Under the pieces are notes generated by a model. That model had not been told where the DNA came from. It worked only from the letters and a program-made list of their open reading frames with translations, and did no database searches. A stretch of DNA of 64,000 nt, taken from Streptomyces sp. TRM70350. GTDB taxonomy: Bacteria > Actinomycetota > Actinomycetes > Streptomycetales > Streptomycetaceae. The stretch is from positions 1 to 64,000 of the forward strand of contig NZ_JAHUXH010000012.1 of the NCBI RefSeq assembly GCF_019219825.1, given 5' to 3'. A program made the translations under genes and the position numbers. Of the stretch, positions 16,072 through 24,830 are shown one piece after another; within the stretch, counting starts at the first letter, position 1; the number at the start of each line of letters is the position of its first letter.

Positions 16072-19000
16072 CGGCCACCGTGGAAGCACCGGACGCCCTG
16101 GGACGGCTGCTGGACCTCCCACCGAGCGGGCGCCCCGCCGTCGAGTGGCGCGGCGAGACCCTCACGTACGCCGAACTCGCCGCCGACGTCGAGGAACTGA
16201 CGGGCACTCTGGTCGAGGCGGGGGCGCCCGGGACGCACGTCCTGCTCCTGGGGCCGCTGTGTCCCGCCTACGTCGTGGGGCTGCTGGCGTGCCTGCGCGC
16301 GGGTGCGGTGCCGGTGCCCACGGACGCCGGGCTGACACCCGACCGGTACGCGTGGGCCGAGCGCGTCGCACGGCCGTCGGCCATCCTGAGCAGCGATGTC
16401 TCGGCTGTGGCGCACTACCGCGGGCGGGCCGGTGACGGCGACCTCCATGAGATGGTCCTGGACGCCGCGACCGGACGCGTCGTCCTCACCACCGCCCCAC
16501 GGCAGCGGCGGCAGTCACCTCCCGCCTGGCGGCACCAGGACCGTGACGCGGGCTATCTCATCCCCACGTCGGGGTCGACCGGCGCGCCGAAGGCGATCGT
16601 GGGCAGCCGCAGGGGCCTGCACGCGTTCCTGTCCTGGTTCACCGAGGAGTTTGCCTTCGGCGAGGGGGACGTCTGCGCCGCCGTCACGCGGGTGAACTTC
16701 GACCCGTCGCTGCGGGAGCTGCTGGGGGTGCTGACGGCCGGCGGCACGCTGTGCCTGCCCGAGGTCGACGCCCAGCTGGACCCGCGGGCGCTCGGCGGCC
16801 ACCTGGCCCGGTCGCGGGCGACGCTCGCCTTCCTCGTACCGTCCCTCGCCCGCCGGGTCGGGGACGCGCTGCGGGCCGAGTCCGTCCGGCTGGACTTCCT
16901 GCGCCTGGGGTTCTTCGCGGGGGAGGTGCTGCCGGCCCGGGTGGTCGAGCAGTGGAGCGAGCTCGCGCCGGGTGCCGAGTTCGTCAACCTCTACGGGATG
17001 ACCGAGGGGACGCTGGCCCAGCTGTTCCGGCGTGGGGTTCGGGTGGGGCGGGCCGACGGAGAGGCAGCGGGCGGCGCTGCGTTCGGTGTGCCCGTCGGGC
17101 GGCCCCGGCCCGGTGTGTCGGTGGAGATCGACCGGCCCGACGCGGACGGCCACGGAGAGGTGCTCGTCGCCTCGTCGGCCCCGGCCCTCGGGACACTCGC
17201 GGACGGGGCGGGACCGGCGCCGGGCACGTTCCGTGTCGACCCGATGCCCGCCCCGCTGCGCACCGGTGACATAGGGCGCCGTACCGAGGGCGGCGAGTTG
17301 ATGATCGTGGGCCGGCTGGGCGACGACCTGAAGGTCTCCGGCAGGCGCGTCGCCTACCACCACTTCGTCGACGACGTCGAGGAACTCGTCGGCGTGGACC
17401 AGTGCGTCGTCGTCGACCGGCAGGGGCCGCACGCCTTCGTCGCCGCGGCATGGCTTCAGCCGGGCCAGGAGGAGACGCTGAGCGAGCAGGTCCGCGATGT
17501 CGCCAAGCGGCACGGGCTGCCGGTTCCGGCGGTCCATCCGCGCCGGGAGCTGCCGCTGCTTCGCAGCGGCAAGGTCGACCGGGTTGCCCTGGCCACGTCC
17601 GTCGAGCACTCGTCGGACTCCGGGGGCGCGCCGCCACCCGGCCCGGGTGCCACCGTCACCGATGTGCTGCTCGGGTTGCTCGGACTTCGAGAGGACCCAG
17701 CAGCCGCGGGGGCGGCACCGGATGCGACGTCGTTCGTGGACGCGGGGCTGTCGTCCCTGGACATGATGGACTTCGTCGCGAAGGTCGAGCAGCGCTTCGG
17801 GACCGTCCTTTCGGTGCGGGAGTGCTTCGCCCATCGCGATGTGGCGTCGCTGGCGCGGGCGATCGAGCGCGGCGGTATTGCCGGTGGCACCGGGCAGGGG
17901 GCCGGTGCCGAGTCCGACGGGCACCCGAGCGAGGGCCGCCGGGCCGCGCCCGAAAGAGACCGCCCGGCGGCCGACGAGCACCGCGGCGAGCATCTCGTTC
18001 CCCTGTCGACCCGTCAGGTGGCCTACATGGCCATTTGCATGGCGGACGGCAACGCCAACTGGTGCAACCTCTCCCGCGAGATCCGGATCGACCGGGTGCT
18101 CACGACCGACGAGGTGCGGGCGGCCGCCGACCTGCTGACCCGACGGCACGACGTGCTCCGGCTCTCGCTCACCCCCGACTGGTCGCAGCAGGTCTACTCC
18201 GAGCCCGACGCCGCACGCTGCCCGGTCACCGTCCACGAGGCCCCCGGTCCCGGTGAGCACCGCGCACGGGTTCAGCAGGCCCGCGCCGAGACCGTGGCAC
18301 GGCTGATCGACCCCGCGGGGGCCCCGCCGCCCATGAGGGTCGTCGTGGTCCCCGGCGACGGCATCACGTCCGTCATCCTGGTCGCGCACCACCTCTTCCT
18401 CGACGGCCTGAGCATGGACCTGATCGCGGACGAGCTGCGCTCGGCGCTCCAGGGCTCCGCGCTCGACGACGCCCCGCCGCCCTCCGGATACCGCGCCTAC
18501 TGCCGGGCGACGCGGCGCCCGGACCGGCCCGCGCCCGCCGCCGCCTACTGGCGCACCTTCCTGCGGGACGCCGAACAGATCACGCTGCCGGAGGCGACGG
18601 GCGACGACGCCCGCGTCGGCGAACTGGTGTCGCGCCCGTTCGGCGTGACCTGTTCCCGGGCAGCCCATCGGATCGCGGTGGCCACGGGCGTCTCCGTCTT
18701 CCCGGTCGTCCTGGCCGCCTTCGACCTGGCCGTCTCCCGGACGTTCGGACTGGACCAGCTGTCGATCGTCGTCCCGGTGCAGGTGCGCGACGAGGTGGCC
18801 GCCACCACCGCCGGGATGTTCATGAGCCAGCTCGTCGTACGCGGCCCCGACGCGGTGTCGCTGCCGGACCGGGCGCTGGCGTACGCCGAGCAGCTGCGGG
18901 TCGGCACGGCAAGCAGCGCATGGGAGTTCGACCAGCGGATCGAGGAGCTCGGGCTGGCCGGGGCCGACTGCTTTCCGCTGTCCACGGTGCTGTTCAACCA

Positions 19001-19238
19001 GCACCCCAAACGGCGTGGGCTCAAGCCCCGCGACCTCGGTGCGTGGCAGCCGAGGTCGCTGGGGCGGACGCTGCGCTACCAGTTGCAGGGCGAACTGCAG
19101 GTATCGGCCTCCGAGATGGCGCTGACTTACTACTACAGGCGGGGGATCGCCATGGACCGTACCGATGTCATCGACCGGCTGCACAACGAGGTGCTCGCGG
19201 CGCTGCGGGAGGCGGGGAGGACGTCCTGTGCGGACTGA
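16068..19238 (+). CDS. NRPS: adenylation-carrier-condensation (A-T-C)
   Basis: 1056 residues. The A domain covers ~10-510, with LIPTSGSTGAPKA near 163, the binding-site start NFDPSLRELL that keeps the Asp contacting an alpha-amino group, and the catalytic Lys in LRSGKVDRVAL. The carrier domain (~530-610) has Ser563 in AGLSSLDMM. The condensation domain (~640-1050) has H774-HLFLD-G780. By hand alignment to GrsA the pocket reads about D-P-R-F-F-A-L-L-A-K, which matches no code I know. The A8 region (GDDLKVSGRRVAYHHF) is atypical. The ATG overlaps the previous stop (ATGA). With C last, it likely hands its amino acid to a separate partner carrier. Confidence 0.9.
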   Translation: MTATVEAPDALGRLLDLPPSGRPAVEWRGETLTYAELAADVEELTGTLVEAGAPGTHVLLLGPLCPAYVVGLLACLRAGAVPVPTDAGLTPDRYAWAERVARPSAILSSDVSAVAHYRGRAGDGDLHEMVLDAATGRVVLTTAPRQRRQSPPAWRHQDRDAGYLIPTSGSTGAPKAIVGSRRGLHAFLSWFTEEFAFGEGDVCAAVTRVNFDPSLRELLGVLTAGGTLCLPEVDAQLDPRALGGHLARSRATLAFLVPSLARRVGDALRAESVRLDFLRLGFFAGEVLPARVVEQWSELAPGAEFVNLYGMTEGTLAQLFRRGVRVGRADGEAAGGAAFGVPVGRPRPGVSVEIDRPDADGHGEVLVASSAPALGTLADGAGPAPGTFRVDPMPAPLRTGDIGRRTEGGELMIVGRLGDDLKVSGRRVAYHHFVDDVEELVGVDQCVVVDRQGPHAFVAAAWLQPGQEETLSEQVRDVAKRHGLPVPAVHPRRELPLLRSGKVDRVALATSVEHSSDSGGAPPPGPGATVTDVLLGLLGLREDPAAAGAAPDATSFVDAGLSSLDMMDFVAKVEQRFGTVLSVRECFAHRDVASLARAIERGGIAGGTGQGAGAESDGHPSEGRRAAPERDRPAADEHRGEHLVPLSTRQVAYMAICMADGNANWCNLSREIRIDRVLTTDEVRAAADLLTRRHDVLRLSLTPDWSQQVYSEPDAARCPVTVHEAPGPGEHRARVQQARAETVARLIDPAGAPPPMRVVVVPGDGITSVILVAHHLFLDGLSMDLIADELRSALQGSALDDAPPPSGYRAYCRATRRPDRPAPAAAYWRTFLRDAEQITLPEATGDDARVGELVSRPFGVTCSRAAHRIAVATGVSVFPVVLAAFDLAVSRTFGLDQLSIVVPVQVRDEVAATTAGMFMSQLVVRGPDAVSLPDRALAYAEQLRVGTASSAWEFDQRIEELGLAGADCFPLSTVLFNQHPKRRGLKPRDLGAWQPRSLGRTLRYQLQGELQVSASEMALTYYYRRGIAMDRTDVIDRLHNEVLAALREAGRTSCAD

Positions 19239-20499
19239 ACCCGCTTCCGGAGCCGGGCTCGCTTCCGCTGCCGCTCCCGCCGCCGGGCTCGGCGACCCCG
19301 TGGGAATGCTCCCGACAGTCGAGCTCGCCCCTCACCAGGCCCGGCTCCTCATGCACCGGGCCGGGGGCACGCCGGTGTACGCGTACAGCCGCGCCGCCCT
19401 GCGCCAGGCCGTCGACCTGGTGCGGGCGGCCTCGGTACCCGACGCCGAGATCTACTACTCGCTGAAGGCGAACCCGCACCCCGGCGTCGTGACCGCCCTG
19501 GCGTCGCTGGTGGACGGCTTCGACGTGTGCTCCCTGGGCGAGCTGGAGACCGCGCTGAACGCGGGGATGCCGCCGGAGAAACTGCTGTTCACGGGCCCGG
19601 CGAAGTCGGCCGGGGAGGCCGCGGCCGCGCTGGCGGGCGGGGTGGCCGTGACGGTCGAGTCGCCGCGCCAGGCCGCGCTGTTCGCCGAGACGGCGCGCCG
19701 GCTCGGGGTCGGCGGCCGGGCCGTCGTCCGGGTCAACACCCCCTATCCGGGCAGGACGTCCGGCGCGGCCCCCTCGCCGAACCAGTTCGGCGTCTCCGCC
19801 GGGGACACCGCCGAGGTGGTGCGTGTGCTGCGCGCCTCGCCCCTGTCGCTCAGCGGTCTGCAACTGTTCTGGGGCTCGCAGTACTCCGACGCCGAGGTCA
19901 TCCGCGCGGCCAGGAACGCGGCGCTGGACCGGGCCGCGAGCCTCGCGGACGAGTTCGGACTGAAGCTTGCCTTCGTGTCCGTCGGCGGGGGCATCGCGAT
20001 GCCCTGGTGCGACCGCGACCCCGCCGTGGACTGGGAGGGACTGCGATCCGACGGTCCCGGTCCCGGTCCCGGTCCCGGCCCGACCGCGGACGGTCCTCTC
20101 GGACCGGCCACCGTGGTCTGCGAGTACGGCCGGTCGATCGTCGGCCCGGCCGGTGTGCTGCTGACGTCCGTACTGGATGTGAAGACCGTCGACAGCCGGC
20201 GGTACGTCCTCGTCGACGCCGGGATGAACCACGTCATGATCGCCAGTCGGCTCGTCGCCGGAGCGGGCCGCGGCGAGCCCCTGGTGCGGGCGGTGGACCC
20301 GAAGGACCCCGGTGCCCTGAGCCCCGCGGTCGTGACGGGCCCCTTGTGTTCACAGCTGGACGTGCTCGCCCAGGACGTGCTCCTGCCCGCCGTGGATGTC
20401 GGCGACGCGCTGATGTTCTCGGGTGTCGGCGCCTATGGGCCGACCTTCAGCCCGAGCGCCTTCCTGAGCCGCGACGAAGTGAAAGAGATCGTCTTCTGA
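19228..20499 (+). CDS. Type III PLP-dependent decarboxylase (Orn/DAP/Arg decarboxylase fold)
   Basis: About 423 residues. PLP Lys lies in IYYSLKANPHP, followed by DGFDVCSLGELETAL, the glycine loop VSVGGGIAMPW, the phosphate-site CEYGRSIVGPAG (usually EPGR) and the active-site Cys motif PLCSQLDVLAQD with the C-terminal GVGAYGPTFS. It belongs to the alanine-racemase-fold decarboxylases. BtrK of butirosin biosynthesis is a family member that acts on a carrier-bound amino acid. The GTG start at 19228 overlaps the NRPS gene by 11 nt and follows GGGGAGGA. A role in decarboxylating a free or carrier-bound amino acid of this pathway is inferred. A (ggtccc)4 repeat encodes an internal Gly-Pro linker. 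Confidence 0.85.
   Translation: MRTEPASGAGLASAAAPAAGLGDPVGMLPTVELAPHQARLLMHRAGGTPVYAYSRAALRQAVDLVRAASVPDAEIYYSLKANPHPGVVTALASLVDGFDVCSLGELETALNAGMPPEKLLFTGPAKSAGEAAAALAGGVAVTVESPRQAALFAETARRLGVGGRAVVRVNTPYPGRTSGAAPSPNQFGVSAGDTAEVVRVLRASPLSLSGLQLFWGSQYSDAEVIRAARNAALDRAASLADEFGLKLAFVSVGGGIAMPWCDRDPAVDWEGLRSDGPGPGPGPGPTADGPLGPATVVCEYGRSIVGPAGVLLTSVLDVKTVDSRRYVLVDAGMNHVMIASRLVAGAGRGEPLVRAVDPKDPGALSPAVVTGPLCSQLDVLAQDVLLPAVDVGDALMFSGVGAYGPTFSPSAFLSRDEVKEIVF
20053..20076 (+). repeat. Hexanucleotide tandem repeat (ggtccc)4
   Basis: Four perfect copies of ggtccc inside the PLP decarboxylase gene encode Gly-Pro repeats between WEGLRSD and TADGPLG. The repeat stays in frame whatever the copy number, so length variation would only change a surface linker. 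Confidence 0.8.
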
Positions 20500-20500
20500 G

Positions 20501-23500
20501 ATGGCCGAGACCGCGACCGAAGCACCCTCCGACTCGTGGAGGACCGGGTCACCCTCCGACCGCCGTGCGACCGAAGCACCCTCCGACGGTTGCCCCACCG
20601 AGTCACTGAGCCCCATCCAGCGCGCCTACCTCGTCGGTGATCAGGAAGGGCTCGAACTGCGCGGACCCGCGCGGTACTACCTGGCGTGCGATCTCGACCC
20701 GGCGCGCGTGCCCGGAATGGACGACCGGCTCGAGCGGCTGGTACGCGCCAACGGCATCCTGCGGATGAGCGCCTCCGCCGACCTGTCGCTGACCGTGCTG
20801 CCCGAGGACGCCGCCCGGCGGACCGGTGTTGAGGTCCGCCGGGTCAGCGACGCGGAGTTCGACGCCGCCAACGACTCACAGCGCCGCACGTTCACCTCCG
20901 ACGCCTTCGCCTTCGCCGGATGGCCGCAGTTCCAGGTGGTCGTGGTGGCCTCGGAGCACCGTGCGCGACTGCACCTCTGCTACGCCCTGTGGCTCATGGA
21001 CGCGGCGTCGCTCGACCTGTTCCTCGCCGGACTCGTCGCGGACCGCGGCACCACGGGCATCGAGGGCACCGCGGGCACCCCGGAAACGCAGGCGGCCGTA
21101 CGGGCTCCGGCGCGGGCGGGCCGCCGGGACCGCTCCGCACGGGACCGCCGGTTCTGGCGCGAGCGCGCCGCGACCCTCGCCGACGCCGCGGAGCTGCCGC
21201 TGCGGCCCAACTGGCGGCAGGTCGGCCCCGGCGTGTCACACCGCACGGTCACCGTGGAGGCGGCTGTGGCGGAGCGGGTCGCCAAGACGGCGCGCGAGCA
21301 CGGGCTGACGCCCCCGATGGTCTACCTCGCGGCCTACGGCGCCCTGCTCGGCCGGATCGGCGGCCAGGTCGCCCACACGCTCACCGTGCTGTACTCGCGG
21401 CGCGTGCATCCGTTGACGTACGACACGCTCGGCAACGACGGCACCACGATGCCGCTGGAGGTTCCCGCGTCGACCGGGCGGAGCTTCCTGGAAATCGCCC
21501 GGACCGTGCAGAGCCGCTTCCTGGGGCAGGCCGTGCACGGCTCGCTCGGCGGAGCGGAGATCGCGCGGCTCGGCGACCCCGGTGCCGATCCCCGCCGGCT
21601 GCCGTACCCCCTCACCTTCACGGCGCTGGAAGCGGACGGGGCGGGCGAGGGGGCCCTCGGTCTCCGGCGGCGCTGGGACGACGTTCAGCTGAGGGTGCCT
21701 CAAGTCCTGCTCGACCACCAGGTGTTCCTGGAGTCGGACGGACGCGTCCGGCTGGGCTTCGACTGGCGCACCGACGCCTTCGACGCCGGGTTCGTCGAGG
21801 ACTTCGCGGACCAGTACACGGCCTTCGTCCTGGAACTGGCCGCCGACGACGAGCGCTGGACCCGCGTCCCCGGACGCACCACGGACACGCCGCCGGTGCG
21901 GCAACAGGCCCCGGCCGCCCCGCGGTCGGTACCGGGCCTCGCGGACGGCATGGTGGGCGGCACGGCGGGCGGCACGCTGCATGAGCGGGTACTGCTCCGC
22001 GCCGCCGACACCCCCGAGGCGCCCGCCGTGCACGACGCACACGGCAGCCTCACCTACGGCGAACTGGTCACCCACGCGTCCGCGCTCGCGGACCTGCTGC
22101 TCGCCACGGGCGCGCGTGCCGGGGACCGGGTCGCCGTCCAACTGCCGCGCGGGCGGGGACAGGTCGTCGCCGTCCTCGGCAGCCTGCTCGCCGGGTGCGT
22201 CTACATCCCCCTCGATCACGGGACACCGGACGGACGTCTGGACAGCATCGCGCGGCGCGGCGGCGTACGGTTCGCGGTCACCGAGGGGCGGCAGGCCGCC
22301 GACGACCGCTGGCGCGACCGCGGTGTGACACCGCTCCCCCTTCCGGCCCCGGACCCGGGCGCGCGGGTGGCCCGCTCCGGTGACGGCGGCGACACCACGG
22401 CGTACATCATCTTCACCTCGGGTTCGACCGGCGAGCCCAAGGGTGTCGTCATCTCGCACCCGGCCGTCCTCAACACCATCGACGCGGTGAACGACCGGCT
22501 CGGCCTCGGTCCGGACGACCGCGTGCTCTCGGTCTCCTCCCTCGGGTTCGACCTCTCGGTGTACGACGTCTTCGGGCCGCTGCTGTGCGGTGGCTCTGTG
22601 GTGATGCTGTCGGAGGAGACCGCCAGGAACCCCGCGGCATGGACGGAACTCATCGCCGCACACGGCGTGACGGTGTGGAACTCGGCCCCGGCACTGGCCT
22701 CGCTGCTGGCCGAGGAGCAGACGGCCACGCCGACCGTGCGGGCCTTCCTGCTGAGCGGCGACTGGATACCGCTCACTCTGCCGGCCGCCCTCGGACGTCT
22801 CGCGCCCGAGGCGGAGGTCATCAGCCTGGGCGGGGCCACGGAAGGCTCCATCTGGTCCATCTGGCACCGGATCGACGAGGCCGACCGCACGGGCCGCTCC
22901 ATCCCCTACGGCAAGGCCATGCCCGGCCAGGAGATCCTGGTGCTGGACGCCGACGGCCGGGAGTGCCCGGACTGGCACATCGGCGAGATCCACATCGCCG
23001 GAGCGGGCGTGGCGGACGGCTACGCGAGCGACCCGGAGAAGACCCGGGCCGCCTTCCTCGACGATCCGGTCTTCGGCCGGATGTACCGCACCGGGGACCG
23101 CGGCCGCCGTCAACCGGGCGGCGTCGTGGAGTTCCTCGGCCGCACCGACACCCAGGTCAAGCTCAACGGGCACCGGGTGGAGCTGGGCGAGATAGAGCAC
23201 GTCCTGCAGCACGCGCCCGGCGTACTGCGCTGCGCGGTCAGCGTCCGCGGCGAGGCCCGCCGCAAGCGGCTCGTCGGCTGCGTGACCCTGGTGGCGGACG
23301 CCCCGGTCACCTGGCGGCAGGACGCCCACGCCGCGCTCCGGGACGCACTGCCGCAGTACATGGTCCCGGACGCGCTCATCGAGCTGGACTCGATCCCCCT
23401 GACCTCCAATGGAAAGGTCGACCGGCGCCGTCTGGAGACCCTGCCGCTCGACGAGGCCACCGCCACGGACACGCCGGCCCCCCGGGCCCTGGACCTGCAC

Positions 23501-24526
23501 GGCCGTGAGGTGGCGCTGTGCTGGCGGGAGGTGCTGGGCGAACCCCCGGGCCCGGAGAGCTTCTTCGAGGCCGGCGGCGGTTCGTACGACGCGATCCGGC
23601 TGCTGTCACTGCTGCGCGGCAGGTTCGGCTACGACGTGCCGTTCGGCGCGTTCATGGCGGACCCGACCGTGACCGGCCTGGCCGCGCTGTGCCGGGGGGC
23701 GCGCACCTCGGGCAGCCGGGGCGTGTGGACGTACCGGCCGCGCGCGAGCGGCACACCCGGGATACGGCTGGTCCTCTTCCCGCCGGTGGGTGGCGGAGTG
23801 TCCTGCTACCACGGCCTGATCCGAGCGCTGACCGGCGACGTCGACGTCCATGTCATCGGCTTCGACGGTCCACTGCGCGACATGCGGGGCGAAGCGTCGG
23901 GCGGAACGTCGGTCGAAGTGCCGGGCAGAGTGCCGGGCCGAACGTCGGCCGAAGTCCCCGGCGAAACGCCGGGCGAACGCCCCACCCTGGCCGCGCTCGC
24001 CCGCCGCTGTCTCGAACAGCTCCCCGCCGGGTCCCTGTCCGACGGCGTGCCGCACGTCTTCGCCGGCTGGTCGTTCGGCGGGGCCCTGGCCTTCGAGGCC
24101 GCCCGGATCTGCGGTACCCCGGTGCGCCGGGTGGTGGTCGTGGACACCCCGGTCTCCGCTGCCGCCCGAGGGAGCGGCGACGAGCCCTTCGAGCCGTCAC
24201 TCGACGGCTTCCTCCGGGACGTCCGGGAGACCAGCGGCGTACAGGTCGAGGCCGAGGAGGCCGCCACGGACCCGGCGCTGCGCGGCCGGTTCGAGGTGTA
24301 CCGGCAGAACATGACGCTGCTGCGCGACTGGGAACCGACTCCCGCGCCCGTACCGGTCGTGGAGTTCAGGGCCGTCGACGGCCCGGCCGAGCCCGACGCC
24401 GGGGCCTGGAGCGGAGTCGCCTGCGTCGAGGCGTCGGCGCCGCTGACTGGCGGGCACTTCGACGTGTTCGAGGGCGACAACGTGCGGCAGGTCACAGACG
24501 CGATCGAGGAGGCGGAGACCCGATGA
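20501..24526 (+). CDS. NRPS: cyclization-adenylation(Cys)-carrier-thioesterase (Cy-A-T-TE)
   Basis: 1341 residues. After a Ser/Thr-rich leader with a repeated ATEAPSD, a Cy-type condensation domain (~35-460) has LWLMDAAS where Cy domains carry DxxxxDxxS, so the first Asp is replaced. The A domain (~490-1000) has IIFTSGSTGEPKG, FDLSVYDVFG, LLSGDWIP and LGGATEGSIW. Hand alignment to GrsA gives D-L-Y-N-L-S-L-I-W-K, the code of cysteine. The carrier Ser is 1028 (GGGSYDA). The type I thioesterase has Ser1191 in GWSFGG and His in TGGHFDVF. It should load cysteine, perform condensation and perhaps thiazoline formation, and release the product. A degenerate Pro/Gly/Glu repeat lies in the TE at about 23.89-23.99 kb. 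Confidence 0.93.
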   Translation: MAETATEAPSDSWRTGSPSDRRATEAPSDGCPTESLSPIQRAYLVGDQEGLELRGPARYYLACDLDPARVPGMDDRLERLVRANGILRMSASADLSLTVLPEDAARRTGVEVRRVSDAEFDAANDSQRRTFTSDAFAFAGWPQFQVVVVASEHRARLHLCYALWLMDAASLDLFLAGLVADRGTTGIEGTAGTPETQAAVRAPARAGRRDRSARDRRFWRERAATLADAAELPLRPNWRQVGPGVSHRTVTVEAAVAERVAKTAREHGLTPPMVYLAAYGALLGRIGGQVAHTLTVLYSRRVHPLTYDTLGNDGTTMPLEVPASTGRSFLEIARTVQSRFLGQAVHGSLGGAEIARLGDPGADPRRLPYPLTFTALEADGAGEGALGLRRRWDDVQLRVPQVLLDHQVFLESDGRVRLGFDWRTDAFDAGFVEDFADQYTAFVLELAADDERWTRVPGRTTDTPPVRQQAPAAPRSVPGLADGMVGGTAGGTLHERVLLRAADTPEAPAVHDAHGSLTYGELVTHASALADLLLATGARAGDRVAVQLPRGRGQVVAVLGSLLAGCVYIPLDHGTPDGRLDSIARRGGVRFAVTEGRQAADDRWRDRGVTPLPLPAPDPGARVARSGDGGDTTAYIIFTSGSTGEPKGVVISHPAVLNTIDAVNDRLGLGPDDRVLSVSSLGFDLSVYDVFGPLLCGGSVVMLSEETARNPAAWTELIAAHGVTVWNSAPALASLLAEEQTATPTVRAFLLSGDWIPLTLPAALGRLAPEAEVISLGGATEGSIWSIWHRIDEADRTGRSIPYGKAMPGQEILVLDADGRECPDWHIGEIHIAGAGVADGYASDPEKTRAAFLDDPVFGRMYRTGDRGRRQPGGVVEFLGRTDTQVKLNGHRVELGEIEHVLQHAPGVLRCAVSVRGEARRKRLVGCVTLVADAPVTWRQDAHAALRDALPQYMVPDALIELDSIPLTSNGKVDRRRLETLPLDEATATDTPAPRALDLHGREVALCWREVLGEPPGPESFFEAGGGSYDAIRLLSLLRGRFGYDVPFGAFMADPTVTGLAALCRGARTSGSRGVWTYRPRASGTPGIRLVLFPPVGGGVSCYHGLIRALTGDVDVHVIGFDGPLRDMRGEASGGTSVEVPGRVPGRTSAEVPGETPGERPTLAALARRCLEQLPAGSLSDGVPHVFAGWSFGGALAFEAARICGTPVRRVVVVDTPVSAAARGSGDEPFEPSLDGFLRDVRETSGVQVEAEEAATDPALRGRFEVYRQNMTLLRDWEPTPAPVPVVEFRAVDGPAEPDAGAWSGVACVEASAPLTGGHFDVFEGDNVRQVTDAIEEAETR

Positions 24527-24759
24527 CCGACGCCATGGTGCGTACCGCCATCGTCGAGGAGCTGAAGGCCCGCGGCTACGCGGTGCCCGACTCCGGGCAG
24601 GAACTCGATCTGGTCGGCCTCGGCGTCAACTCGGCCGCACTGATCCAGATCCTGTCCGCGCTGGAGGACACCTTCGACGTCGACCTCGACGTCGAGCAGT
24701 TGTTCTCGGAACCGGTGACGGTGGCGCGGCTGGAGGCCCAGATCGCGACGCTGCTCTGA
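24523..24759 (+). CDS. Free-standing acyl/peptidyl carrier protein
   Basis: A 78-residue carrier protein with the phosphopantetheine site GLGVNSAALIQIL and the helical pattern of an ACP/PCP. The ATG at 24523 overlaps the NRPS stop (ATGA), so its translation is coupled. A free carrier next to a stand-alone ligase and an NRPS that begins with A-T-C gives the second carrier that the orphan condensation domain needs. The starter could be loaded here by the 12800-14278 ligase (inference). Confidence 0.88.
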   Translation: MTDAMVRTAIVEELKARGYAVPDSGQELDLVGLGVNSAALIQILSALEDTFDVDLDVEQLFSEPVTVARLEAQIATLL

Positions 24760-24830
24760 CCGTCCCTCTGTTCCACCACAGCAGGCATCACCCACACAGA
24801 CGCCCAGACACACCTAGAGAGGGACAGCCC

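Noticed and set aside
16515..19184. An 889-codon minus-strand frame opposite the A-T-C NRPS
   Set aside because: No recognisable domain, while the plus strand has A, T and C motifs in order.
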